64,000 nucleotides of DNA, taken from the NCBI GenBank assembly GCA_020848095.1, contig JADLAT010000004.1:58043-122042 (forward strand), read 5' to 3'. Source of the DNA: Alphaproteobacteria bacterium (lineage in GTDB: Bacteria; Pseudomonadota; Alphaproteobacteria; Micavibrionales; Micavibrionaceae). The translations under genes and the position numbers were made by a program. Under the pieces are notes generated by a model. It ran no database searches, was not told where the DNA came from, and saw only the letters and a list, made by a program, of their open reading frames with translations. Positions 8,894 through 16,212 of the stretch are shown piece by piece (the first letter of the stretch is position 1; each line of letters starts with the position of its first letter).

Positions 8894-9625
8894 TTAAGGC
8901 ATCAACATCCAAACAGCCATCGCAACCATCATGATATTTTCTGTCAGGGATATAAACCCAAGTGGTACATTGCTGTCGCCCCCGACACAGGCACATTTCA
9001 GGTCGCGTTTGTCGATGTAAACCGCTTTTATAACGGATATCGTCCCTATCGCACCGATAAACAGCGCGGCCGGAGCGGCAATGAATATGAACGCGCTCGC
9101 GATCATACAAACCCCCGCCAGCATTTCAACAAAAGGATAGATATAGGCATAGCGCACCCACTTCATGGCCAAAAGATCGTAAGTGATGAACTGGTTGGAA
9201 AAGGCATAGAGATCACGCAGTTTCAACACTGCGAGCACACACATGCTGACAGCGATAAACATTTCAATGGTCATGCCGATGCCAATTCTACCCGTCATGG
9301 CCCAACTCATCGAGAGGGCCATGAGAAAGGTCGTAGCAAAGACCGCAATAATGGGCTGATAGGTTGTGCCTTCCTGCTTCATGGTGGTGACACCGAAATG
9401 GGCCACAAGATCGTCATGACCGCCAATTCGTTTTCCATCAATGAAGGTTTGCGGTGTTGTTTTTACACCATGCTCTTCTTTGAAGGCATCCGTTTCCTCC
9501 CGGGTTTTAAGGTGATGATCTTCGACATCATAACCCTGACGCTCCAGAAGGTCTTTGGATTTTATGCCAAAAGGACAAATATGCTCATCCGTAACCATGC
9601 GGTAGAGCGTTGCTTTTTTAGCCAT
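8894..9625 (-). CDS. Glutaredoxin domain fused to MauE/DoxX-like membrane domain
   Basis: Last gene of the copper operon. With the ATG at 9625 (GGAG 8 bases upstream) the protein has 243 residues. Residues 1-80 form a glutaredoxin fold with CPFG at 17-20, TTPQTFIDGKRIGG at 56-69 and HDDL. The active site has one cysteine (Cys-Pro-Phe-Gly), so it is monothiol-type. Residues 90-243 carry about four membrane helices and end with CACVGGDSNVPLGF and SLTEN, resembling MauE, a membrane protein needed for disulfide maturation of methylamine dehydrogenase. The fusion suggests delivery of reducing equivalents or thiol exchange at the membrane for the operon's Cys-rich periplasmic proteins; this is inference. 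A longer frame to 9760 overlaps the upstream gene and is unlikely. Confidence 0.85.
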   Translation of the reverse strand: MAKKATLYRMVTDEHICPFGIKSKDLLERQGYDVEDHHLKTREETDAFKEEHGVKTTPQTFIDGKRIGGHDDLVAHFGVTTMKQEGTTYQPIIAVFATTFLMALSMSWAMTGRIGIGMTIEMFIAVSMCVLAVLKLRDLYAFSNQFITYDLLAMKWVRYAYIYPFVEMLAGVCMIASAFIFIAAPAALFIGAIGTISVIKAVYIDKRDLKCACVGGDSNVPLGFISLTENIMMVAMAVWMLMP

Positions 9626-9653
9626 TATCACTTCTCCATAGTATGCAACGGTT

Positions 9654-10028
9654 TTAAGGGGTATCCATTTTCGGTTTAAACGCGTGAAGGTTTTCCACGT
9701 TTTCAAAATAATAGACACCGTTATTGGCATCCACGCCAACGACAGCTTCGGTTTTATCAACGGTATTGCCGCTTACGGGGTCCACACCCGCCCGGATGGA
9801 CGCATCTTCCTTAAGACGCGCCTCACAGCCCGCGCAACAGCCATAATAGGTCTTTCCATCCACAAGCACAGGGATCTGCTCGCGATCAAACGCTTTGTTG
9901 GTGACCATACAGATATAGGGGGCCTCCACCTGTTTTAAAGGCATGAGGCCGTGGCTGTGCGGAAGGTCCTGCGCCATGGCGGGGATGCTTATCACGGCAA
10001 GGATCAGTGCGAGTATAAATGTTTTCAT
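9654..10028 (-). CDS. Small exported TRASH-like metal-binding protein
   Basis: A 124-residue product when started at the ATG at 10028, which gives a clean signal peptide (MKTFILALILAVISIPAMAQ, cleavage near residue 20). The mature part holds C40, C64, C65 and C68 in the spacing C-x23-C-x3-C, like TRASH/YHS domains that bind heavy metals, with YYGCCAGCEARLKED as the core. A His-containing patch (PHSHG) follows the signal. It lies between two other small operon members, with gaps of 22 and 28 bases. Probably a periplasmic copper-binding protein or chaperone; the metal is inferred from copA and copB in the same operon. Confidence 0.8.
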   Translation of the reverse strand: MKTFILALILAVISIPAMAQDLPHSHGLMPLKQVEAPYICMVTNKAFDREQIPVLVDGKTYYGCCAGCEARLKEDASIRAGVDPVSGNTVDKTEAVVGVDANNGVYYFENVENLHAFKPKMDTP

Positions 10029-10050
10029 AATTTTAACTTTCTTTCTGTGA

Positions 10051-10437
10051 TTACTGGTTGTAATGAGATGAATCATTATGGTCGTATTTGGGCGCTTGTT
10101 TTGTACTGCCCATCATTTTCTTGCAGCAGCCGCATTTGGATTCAGCGTTCTCCATTTTTTTGCACTGCATGCCGCCCATTTTTTCTTTCATCTTGTCTTT
10201 CATCATTTCTTCCTTCATCCCGCTGCACATCTTTTTACAGGATGAGCAGGATTTCACGCCTTCTTCCGGCTCCGCCATCGACATGGGCATGGACATTTTA
10301 CCGGGATGATGCTCAGCGGTCTGGCTTTTCGCAGCCTGATGATGCGCGTCATGCATGGCCGTTTCCGCCAGAGCATCTGCAGGGACGGTCAACGATGAAA
10401 GTAAGAACAGACTTAAAACATAGAATAATTTACGCAT
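10051..10437 (-). CDS. Exported Cys/Met/His-rich protein, probable metal binder
   Basis: Starting at the ATG at 10437, preceded by AAGGAG, the product has 128 residues with a signal peptide (FYVLSLFLLSSL, cleavage near ADALA at 20-24). The mature chain is low-complexity: a His-rich segment (HDAHH, EHHPG), then CSSCKKMC (64-71), a Met/Lys-rich helix (residues 74-90, with repeated KM and EM), and KCGCCKKMM (101-109). Seven cysteines and many methionines within about 100 residues fit binding of several copper ions. I know no family for it. It may act as a periplasmic copper sponge. The upstream extension to 10578 runs into the DUF2231 gene and is rejected. Confidence 0.8.
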   Translation of the reverse strand: MRKLFYVLSLFLLSSLTVPADALAETAMHDAHHQAAKSQTAEHHPGKMSMPMSMAEPEEGVKSCSSCKKMCSGMKEEMMKDKMKEKMGGMQCKKMENAESKCGCCKKMMGSTKQAPKYDHNDSSHYNQ

Positions 10438-10459
10438 GGTTTTTCTCCTTTGGGTTGGG

Positions 10460-11035
10460 TTAATGATTAGATTGGTTGTGATCGTGGTGGCCAGGCTCTT
10501 CCGGCTCTGGCATCTCATGACGGGCAGCGGCAGGCCCCATACCGGCAGAATGCCCCCCGCTATGGTTATGACTGCCATGGCCGCCCTGTATCATCGGCAT
10601 TCGCATAACGCCTGTGCCGTGACGATAGACGACTTCGCCGCCTTTAAATCCGGTGATCATTAACATGCCGCCGGCGACAAGGATAAGACCGACAAAAACC
10701 GGATGGGTTTTTTCAGCGCCGCGATGTTTCAAAAATGACCACGCCGCCAGCGCCATAAAAACGCTGGCTGTCGTCAGTGCCCATTTTTTGTGGTTTGTCA
10801 TGGCTGCGTGCGATAGCGCGTCATGGGTCACACTGTTATAGGCATCAAGGCCGGCCAATACTGTGCCAATTGTAATGATCGCCCCAATCCATAAATTCCA
10901 GCGGGCCACCAGCAGGAGATGCGGTTTTTTTAAGGCCGCTCCCGCAAGGTATAAAGCCGCAGACAGGCTCAATAGCCCTACCGTGAAATGCACGAAAATC
11001 GGGTGCCAGTTTGGTATAATCTCCATATTCATCAT
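10460..11035 (-). CDS. DUF2231 membrane protein with His-rich tail
   Basis: A 191-residue protein with four predicted membrane helices (about 10-33, 43-63, 84-102 and 112-130). Its opening PNWHPIFVHFTVGLLSLS is the DUF2231 signature, and the Asp/His residues in AGLDAYNSVTHDALSHAAM and NHKKWAL also fit the family. The C-terminal 50 residues form a soluble tail rich in His, Gly and Met (GGHGSHNHSGGHSAGMGP, ending HHDHNQSNH), probably metal-binding. Biochemical function is unknown; related membrane proteins often sit beside metal or redox genes. It is 9 bases after copB in the same operon. Confidence 0.85.
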   Translation of the reverse strand: MMNMEIIPNWHPIFVHFTVGLLSLSAALYLAGAALKKPHLLLVARWNLWIGAIITIGTVLAGLDAYNSVTHDALSHAAMTNHKKWALTTASVFMALAAWSFLKHRGAEKTHPVFVGLILVAGGMLMITGFKGGEVVYRHGTGVMRMPMIQGGHGSHNHSGGHSAGMGPAAARHEMPEPEEPGHHDHNQSNH

Positions 11036-11044
11036 GACAGCCTC

Positions 11045-11773
11045 CTAAAACATCAATCGAATGCCAACGGCCCCAATGACATCATCATTATCTTCGCCCT
11101 GTTTTTTGGCGATAGATGATGTTTCTCCGAATTTTCGTTCATACCGCACATCAATATAAGGTGCGAATTTACGGGTGATTTCGTAGCGGGTCTGCAACCC
11201 GATTTCACCATCCACAAATCCTGCGCCGATATCCTGTTCTTCAACATCCTGTGCGGCCAGATTGATTTCCACATAGGGCTGTAAAATCAATCGCTGCGTG
11301 AGTAGAAAATCATTTTCCTGCCGTATCCGTGCGGTGATATCTCCCTGATCACTCAGGAACAGATGCACTTCAGTCTCAAAAAACTGCGGTGCTAATCCCT
11401 CCATCCCGAACACGGCATAGGATGTGGATTTGGGCCTTGTGTCATGGCGTAAACCCATTTGCACATCCCAGAATGTAGCTACATTCCGGCTATACATGCC
11501 CCAGAATTCCGCCTGTTCGGTGGTGCCGTCTGAGATCTCTCCTTCGGATTTCAACCAGATTTTATTTTCATCCGTACCAATCCATCCATCCAGATCCCAA
11601 CGGGCAACCGGGCCATGCTGCCCCGCGCCGTAATCGGTTTCCAACCGGGCCATATGATAGGTTTCCGACCCATGCTGATGGTCGGCGGAATGTGCGGATT
11701 TGTCCTGTGCCAGCACAGGCCCGCTGGTTAAAATAAACGCCACTGTGGCGGCCAGATATATCCTAGTGCGCAT
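11045..11773 (-). CDS. copB: Outer-membrane copper resistance protein CopB
   Basis: A 242-residue protein with a signal peptide (cleavage after VLAQ near residue 23) and a His-rich start of the mature chain (HSADHQHGSETYH). The rest is amphipathic beta-strand, as in CopB/PcoB outer-membrane proteins: ARWDLDGWIGTDENKIWLKS, EFWGMYSRNVATFWDVQMGL, and the terminal GAVGIRLMF with a final Phe typical of barrels. Known partners are the periplasmic oxidase CopA and cellular copper export. The start codon overlaps the end of copA by 11 bases, indicating translational coupling. The family is usually longer at its Met/His-rich N-terminus; here that part is short. Confidence 0.92.
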   Translation of the reverse strand: MRTRIYLAATVAFILTSGPVLAQDKSAHSADHQHGSETYHMARLETDYGAGQHGPVARWDLDGWIGTDENKIWLKSEGEISDGTTEQAEFWGMYSRNVATFWDVQMGLRHDTRPKSTSYAVFGMEGLAPQFFETEVHLFLSDQGDITARIRQENDFLLTQRLILQPYVEINLAAQDVEEQDIGAGFVDGEIGLQTRYEITRKFAPYIDVRYERKFGETSSIAKKQGEDNDDVIGAVGIRLMF

Positions 11774-13502
11774 GATGTTGCCCTTCCTGCACGGTATCGT
11801 GCATATCGTGTTTCATTTTTGAATGGTCCATGTTTTCCATTTTATGTTGCGTGGGCTTTTCGTGGCCCGCATGTGGATTAGGTTTTTTCGGTTTCTGAGC
11901 CGGCACCGCCGCAGGATCAAGCTTTGCCACAATCACTTTGTTCATCATGCCCGCCATCATGTGATAAAGCAGATGGCAGTGAAACGCCCATTCCCCGGCT
12001 TCATCAGCCGTTAGCAACACGGAATAAGATTGTCCCGGCGGCACAATAACGGTGTGCTTGTTAGGCAGCTTTTCCGCAGGTTGACCATTTTCCAGCTGTA
12101 CAAACATGCCATGCAGATGCATGGGGTGCGCCATCATTGTATCATTGACAAATTTAAGCCGCACCCGCTCCCCGTAATTGAGGTTAATCGGCCCGGAATC
12201 GGCGTATTTCTTGCCATTGATGGTCCATATATAACGCTCCATATTACCACCCAGACGCACAAGAATTTCACGTTCCGGTGTCCGCGTATCTTTTTGTATT
12301 CCGTGATAACGAAGATCGGCATAGGATAAGGCCTTGTCCCCCGGCGGCGTTCCGGCCTTGTCCCATCCGGTATCCATGTCAGACATATCCATATCATGAT
12401 TCATATCGGGCATATCCATTTTAGAATGATCCATCCCGCCCATATCATGGCTCATGCCCATATCTGCCATGGTCAGCAAGGTCCGTTCTCTGGCGTGCGG
12501 TATGGCACCTTTCATGCCCATGCGGGGCGCAAGTGTCCCCACGGCAAACCCTGTGCGATCAATGGATTCTGCCGCAATCGTATAGGCTTTTTTATCCGGC
12601 GGCGTAACAATGACATCATAGGTTTCGGCCACACCAAATCGAAATTCATCCACTGGCACAGGCTCTACATTCTGACCATCTGCGGAAACAACCTGCATTC
12701 TCAAACCCGGAATACGCACATCATAAAATGACATTGCCGATGCATTGATAAACCGTAACCGCACGCGTTCGCCCGGCTTAAACAGACCTGTCCAGTTCTG
12801 TTCCGGCGTTTGGCCGTTCATAAGAAAGGTATATCCCGAAACGTCGGAAAGGTCCGTTGGCAGCATCCGCATCTGGCCCCACATTGTGACATTTTTCCAC
12901 GCCTTGCCGAATCCATCTTCTTTAACGTCCGCAAAAAAATCACCAACTGTCCGGCGGGCGTATTGATAATAATCGGAAGACATTTTCAGGTTTGACATGA
13001 TGTTTCCGGAGTTTTCATCCGTGAAATCGGAAAGCAGAACAACATAATCACGATCGGCTTTGACCGGGTCATTCTGCGCCGTAATCACGATAGACCCATA
13101 ATGCCCATCCTGTTCCTGCCCCATGGAATGCGCGTGGTACCAATAGGTTCCAGCCTGTTTGATTTTGAAATGATAGGTAAATGTTTCACCGGGTTTAATC
13201 CCTGGAAAGCCATTAAACCCCGGTACGCCATCCATCTCCCCCGGCAGGATAAGGCCGTGCCAGTGAACAGATGTGTCTTCATTCATTTTATTTGTGACAT
13301 GAATGGTAACGTCCTCCCCTTCCTTAAACCGTAAAGTGGGGCCGGGGATGGTGTCATTGATGGTGATTTTTTGAACGGGCTTGCCTGTAATATTGACCGC
13401 TCCACGGGCAATCGTCAGGTTATATTCACCCGCCTGCGCCGTTGCCATGAGCAGCACCGTCTGGAGCAAAAGCCCGCATAAAGTCAGAATTGTATGTTTC
13501 AT
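11763..13502 (-). CDS. copA: Multicopper oxidase of the CopA copper-resistance family
   Basis: Periplasmic oxidase that protects against copper, probably by oxidising Cu(I) and binding copper. The 579 residues contain the three cupredoxin domains with all copper-ligand motifs: HWHG (80-83), YWYHAHS (121-127), HPMHLHGMF and, near the end, WAFHCHLLYHM. A Met/His/Asp-rich insert in the middle third (MGMSHDMGGMDHSKMDM and following) and a His/Met-rich C-terminus fit copper storage or entry. The signal peptide (1-24, ending TAQA) has no twin-arginine motif, although CopA and PcoA are usually Tat substrates. The end overlaps copB. Confidence 0.95.
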   Translation of the reverse strand: MKHTILTLCGLLLQTVLLMATAQAGEYNLTIARGAVNITGKPVQKITINDTIPGPTLRFKEGEDVTIHVTNKMNEDTSVHWHGLILPGEMDGVPGFNGFPGIKPGETFTYHFKIKQAGTYWYHAHSMGQEQDGHYGSIVITAQNDPVKADRDYVVLLSDFTDENSGNIMSNLKMSSDYYQYARRTVGDFFADVKEDGFGKAWKNVTMWGQMRMLPTDLSDVSGYTFLMNGQTPEQNWTGLFKPGERVRLRFINASAMSFYDVRIPGLRMQVVSADGQNVEPVPVDEFRFGVAETYDVIVTPPDKKAYTIAAESIDRTGFAVGTLAPRMGMKGAIPHARERTLLTMADMGMSHDMGGMDHSKMDMPDMNHDMDMSDMDTGWDKAGTPPGDKALSYADLRYHGIQKDTRTPEREILVRLGGNMERYIWTINGKKYADSGPINLNYGERVRLKFVNDTMMAHPMHLHGMFVQLENGQPAEKLPNKHTVIVPPGQSYSVLLTADEAGEWAFHCHLLYHMMAGMMNKVIVAKLDPAAVPAQKPKKPNPHAGHEKPTQHKMENMDHSKMKHDMHDTVQEGQHHAH

Positions 13503-13558
13503 AAACCAGAGTCCTTATAGAGTAAATTCCTGCACAAAATTAAGAATGTGCAGAAACT

Positions 13559-13966
13559 CTATATACGGAATCTCTGTGTCGTCAGGAGAATGGAAGGCTC
13601 TGATTGTGAAAGTAAAAACCTGTTCGGCGGCGGCCCACGAATAATGGCAGCATTTATATGCGTAACCGGCTGGACTATGACGGCCTTGGCCGGCGTATAA
13701 ACCACAAAATGAGTTTTAAGGTTCGGTTTATCTACGCTGGCGGTATCAACCTTTTGCAGGTCAACGCCCATGCAATCGAGGATAAGATTGACTTTATCGC
13801 TCTTTATTTTGGCGCTGTCCTGCCCGGAATGATGCTCTGCACAGGGTTGACTGGCCGTCATTTCCGCGCGTGAATCATCCGCACAGACAGGCATGGCGCA
13901 CGCCAGCGAAGGCGTGAGCATAAGGAGAATTAAAAAGCTGTATAAAAATCTTCTCACATTGACCAC
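13559..13966 (-). CDS. Small exported Cys/His protein, first gene of the copper operon
   Basis: A 135-residue product with a strong signal peptide (FLYSFLILLMLTPSLACA, likely cleaved after residue 24). The mature chain has Cys28, Cys42 and Cys65 with a His pair (CAEHHSG), and a C-terminal PPPNRFLLSQSEPSILLTTQRFRI-like tail (ending LLTTQRFRI) of the sort seen in small proteins next to copA genes. It could be a CopL-like copper-binding protein, but the similarity is judged by eye only. It lies 56 bases upstream of copA on the same strand and would be the first gene of the transcript. Confidence 0.75.
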   Translation of the reverse strand: MVNVRRFLYSFLILLMLTPSLACAMPVCADDSRAEMTASQPCAEHHSGQDSAKIKSDKVNLILDCMGVDLQKVDTASVDKPNLKTHFVVYTPAKAVIVQPVTHINAAIIRGPPPNRFLLSQSEPSILLTTQRFRI

Positions 13967-14052
13967 GATAACTATATTCGAATGAAAAAGCTATAAGGTT
14001 TCATAAACTCGGCCTGCGCCGGATAATGATGGCGCCCGAAAATACAAAAATA

Positions 14053-14080
14053 AAGCGCCTCTTTAAAGCAGAGGGAGCGC
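14053..14080 (-). terminator. Possible hairpin at the end of the MAPEG gene
   Basis: GCGCCTC (14055-14061) and GAG-GGA-GCGC (14071-14080) pair imperfectly with the stop codon in the loop. On the minus strand the hairpin is followed by a T-rich stretch (TTTATTTTT). A weak terminator is possible; it would separate this gene from the copper operon downstream. Confidence 0.3.
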
Positions 14081-14455
14081 GAGATACAGATTCAAAGCCG
14101 CGCCGAAGATGAGCACCAGAAGACTGAGGATCATCCCGATGATACGCGGTCTTCCTGCGCTGTGCGGGCATCTGAGAATGGCATAGGCGTGAAGGCCGCG
14201 CCCGATGAGCAGCATCAAACCCAACGCATTCAAAAACCAGCCCGGCGCGCTTTGGAAATCTGCCAGAAGCAGCAAAATAAGGGCCATTGGCACAATTTCA
14301 ACGAAATTGCCGTGCGCCCGCGCGGCACGCAGAAGCTCCCCATCCTCACTTTCATGCGAGAGTGAAACTTTATAGTGCCAGCGCAGCCTTGCGACATTAA
14401 CGGTCAGAAAAACCTGCATCAGGGCTAAAATAGCGGCGTAAAAGGCAGAGATCAT
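14063..14455 (-). CDS. MAPEG family membrane protein
   Basis: With the ATG at 14455 the protein has 130 residues and four predicted membrane helices. The segment SEDGELLRAARAHGNFVEIVP (given here only in part: LLRAARAHGNFVE) is the signature of MAPEG proteins (membrane-associated eicosanoid and glutathione metabolism), followed by GRGLHAYAILR. Bacterial members of this group (YecN-like) are poorly characterised and may be glutathione-dependent. The longer frame to 14527 runs into the upstream gene, which ends at 14469, so the downstream start is preferred. The two genes are 13 bases apart and likely share a transcript. Confidence 0.85.
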   Translation of the reverse strand: MISAFYAAILALMQVFLTVNVARLRWHYKVSLSHESEDGELLRAARAHGNFVEIVPMALILLLLADFQSAPGWFLNALGLMLLIGRGLHAYAILRCPHSAGRPRIIGMILSLLVLIFGAALNLYLALPLL

Positions 14456-14468
14456 GATGGAGCAGCCT

Positions 14469-14954
14469 TTATTGTAATTGCAAACCCTGCTTTGTGAAAA
14501 TACCAACCGGGACACTGCGTTTTTCAAATCGGATCAAAAACAATCCTTTTTCTGTGTTTGTAATGCCAAAAGTATCATCGAAAAAGGCGGCAACGCGGCG
14601 TTTATCCTGACCTGATAAATCCAGAAAACGCTGGCCAACTTCCAGAACCGGGGTATCACCATCTGTATATTGATCGGTAATGATATCGGTTTCATAAAAA
14701 CCTTCAATCACTGCGGCGGCACTCCCTCTGGAGTCAATCCAGGCCTGCGGGGTCCATTCATCCTCCGCCCATTGGCTGTTATTCGGCAGGCGGGCTCCCT
14801 CAAGATAGGGGCGGGTGGGGTCAGCCGACGGCGGTCCCCATATCCATTTACCAAATTGCGCCAGTTCAGCCTTGACGCTTTGGGCCTGTGCAGCGGGGGG
14901 TGATATTGTCACGAAGAGCGCGGCAATAACCTGAAAAATAAAGAAAAAACGCAT
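14469..14954 (-). CDS. Exported protein of unknown function
   Basis: Started at the ATG at 14954 (GGGGAGAG upstream), the product has 161 residues with a clear signal peptide (MRFFFIFQVIAALFVTISPP, cleavage near AQAQ). The mature part is acidic and rich in Trp in its first third (FGKWIWGPPSADPTRPYL, then WAEDEWTPQAWIDS), and ends with FDDTFGITNTEKGLFLIRFE. I do not recognise the family. No cysteine or obvious catalytic motif is seen. It is upstream of the MAPEG gene on the same strand and divergent from the short rod-like protein gene, with 87 bases between the starts. Confidence 0.75.
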   Translation of the reverse strand: MRFFFIFQVIAALFVTISPPAAQAQSVKAELAQFGKWIWGPPSADPTRPYLEGARLPNNSQWAEDEWTPQAWIDSRGSAAAVIEGFYETDIITDQYTDGDTPVLEVGQRFLDLSGQDKRRVAAFFDDTFGITNTEKGLFLIRFEKRSVPVGIFTKQGLQLQ

Positions 14955-15041
14955 AATAACTCTCCCCGGATGGTGCATGGTCTTGAAAGACGCTCTAAAT
15001 ATCAACGTGATTTTAACGATTTTCATGATAAGATGAAAGCT

Positions 15042-15266
15042 ATGATTAATTCAATCAACAGCGCCCTTACGGGCATAGCCACCGCCACACAAAAACTGGA
15101 TGCCACCGCATCCCGCATTGCCGCCCCGCAAGGGGGCGAAACGCTGGTGGAGGATATTGTGGACCTGAGAGTATCGGAAACGCAATTTAGAGCTAATATC
15201 AAGGTTATACAGACCGTTTCGGATCTAACTCAAGAGCTGTTGAATGCCTTTGATAAAAAGGTTTAA
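15042..15266 (+). CDS. Short protein resembling the ends of flagellar rod/hook proteins
   Basis: A 74-residue product. The N-terminus (MINSINSALTGIATATQKLDATASRIA) resembles the N-terminal helix of FlgB/FlgC/FlgG rod proteins, and the end (LVEDIVDLRVSETQFRANIK, then VIQTVSDLTQELLNAF) resembles their C-terminal helix. The large central domain of real rod proteins is missing, leaving only the two helices that form the coiled core. No other flagellar structural gene lies nearby, although a CheZ-like gene sits at 61.2 kb. An alternative start at 15033 adds MKA. It is followed after 15 bases by the formyltransferase gene. Function unknown; a small helical assembly protein is possible. Confidence 0.7.
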   Translation: MINSINSALTGIATATQKLDATASRIAAPQGGETLVEDIVDLRVSETQFRANIKVIQTVSDLTQELLNAFDKKV

Positions 15267-15281
15267 GGACGACCCCCGCCA

Positions 15282-16115
15282 GTGAAATTCGTTTATTTCG
15301 GTTATGATTTCATGCTGCCTTCCATCTTGCGTCTGCAAGAGGCTGGTCATGAGCTCATGGCTGTTTTCAGTTTTGCGTGTGATGGCATTTTCAATTTTAA
15401 TCATGAATGTCAGGCCTTATGCCGGGCACAGCGGATTCCCTTTATTTTGTCTCCGGCGGAAGATTTCCACATCGCCGGATTGCTGGAGCAAGGCGCGCAA
15501 TGTTTTCTGGCCGCAGGATACCCTTATAAAATCCCGCCGATTGAGGAAAATGCGGCCTACGCCGTGAATGTGCATCCTTCTCGCCTGCCGTTGGCGCGCG
15601 GTTTAATGCCGGTTCCACGAATCATAATGGGAGATATAAAAAAAGCGGCGGGATTAACTGCGCATAAAATGACGCCGGTCTTCGATGGTGGTGATATCTT
15701 AAGTCAGTGTGGCTTTACGCTGGATAGCCGTGAAACGGTTGAGACATATTGTGCTAAAATTGCCATGCGCGCGCCGGATATGCTCTGCGCCTTGATGGAA
15801 AACCTGCCATCGCTCTGGGCTGGCGCCAAGCCACAAAATCAGGCAAAGGCCAGCACGTTCTCTCCTCCGGCAGAACACGAACGCATTTTGGACTGGAACA
15901 AAACAGTTGCGGAAATAGACCGGACAGGCCGCAGCTTTGGCCGTTTCGGGAGCCTGGCTGATATCGGCGGGGCGCGTTTCATAGTTTTCGCCTATGATTT
16001 CTGGCAGGAAAAACACGTCTTCGCCCCCGGTCATATCGCCGCGCATTTAAGCCGGGAAGTCACAATTGCCGCTAAAGACGGTTTTGTGTGTCTTAAAGAT
16101 TTTCAAAAACTTTAA
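15282..16115 (+). CDS. Formyltransferase-family protein (Fmt-like paralogue)
   Basis: Starts with GTG, giving 277 residues. The N-terminal domain shows the formyltetrahydrofolate-dependent transferase fold: MKFVYFGYDF at the start, catalytic Asn96 and His98 in NVHPSRLP, and Asp138 in FDGGDIL within the family's usual spacing. The C-terminal domain (about 190-277) resembles the Fmt/ArnA C-terminal barrel (FSPPAEHERILDWNKTVAEI). It is shorter than tRNA formyltransferase (about 310) and has no def gene beside it, so it more likely formylates a sugar or another amine than initiator tRNA. The substrate is unknown. Confidence 0.8.
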   Translation: MKFVYFGYDFMLPSILRLQEAGHELMAVFSFACDGIFNFNHECQALCRAQRIPFILSPAEDFHIAGLLEQGAQCFLAAGYPYKIPPIEENAAYAVNVHPSRLPLARGLMPVPRIIMGDIKKAAGLTAHKMTPVFDGGDILSQCGFTLDSRETVETYCAKIAMRAPDMLCALMENLPSLWAGAKPQNQAKASTFSPPAEHERILDWNKTVAEIDRTGRSFGRFGSLADIGGARFIVFAYDFWQEKHVFAPGHIAAHLSREVTIAAKDGFVCLKDFQKL

Positions 16116-16149
16116 TTTTCTTGCTGTTACGCCTTATTTTACCTTGAGC

Positions 16150-16179
16150 TTGCCTCCCTTTATTCTTTCGGGATATATT
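16150..16179 (+). promoter_or_regulatory. Candidate promoter for the Cys-rich microprotein
   Basis: TTGCCT (16150-16155) and TATATT (16174-16179) are 18 bases apart, 33 bases before the ATG at 16213. They resemble a housekeeping-sigma promoter and would give the microprotein its own transcript. Confidence 0.5.
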
Positions 16180-16212
16180 TAAGGCTATAAAACCTCAGAA
16201 AAAGGAAAAAAG

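Noticed and set aside
9626..9760. N-terminal extension of the glutaredoxin-MauE gene
   Set aside because: It overlaps the coding part of the upstream TRASH-like gene, and the downstream ATG has a proper ribosome site and a typical glutaredoxin start.
13967..14052. CueR-type operator before the copper operon
   Set aside because: A TATAGT-like -10 is present but no palindrome like ACCTTCC-N7-GGAAGGT could be found.
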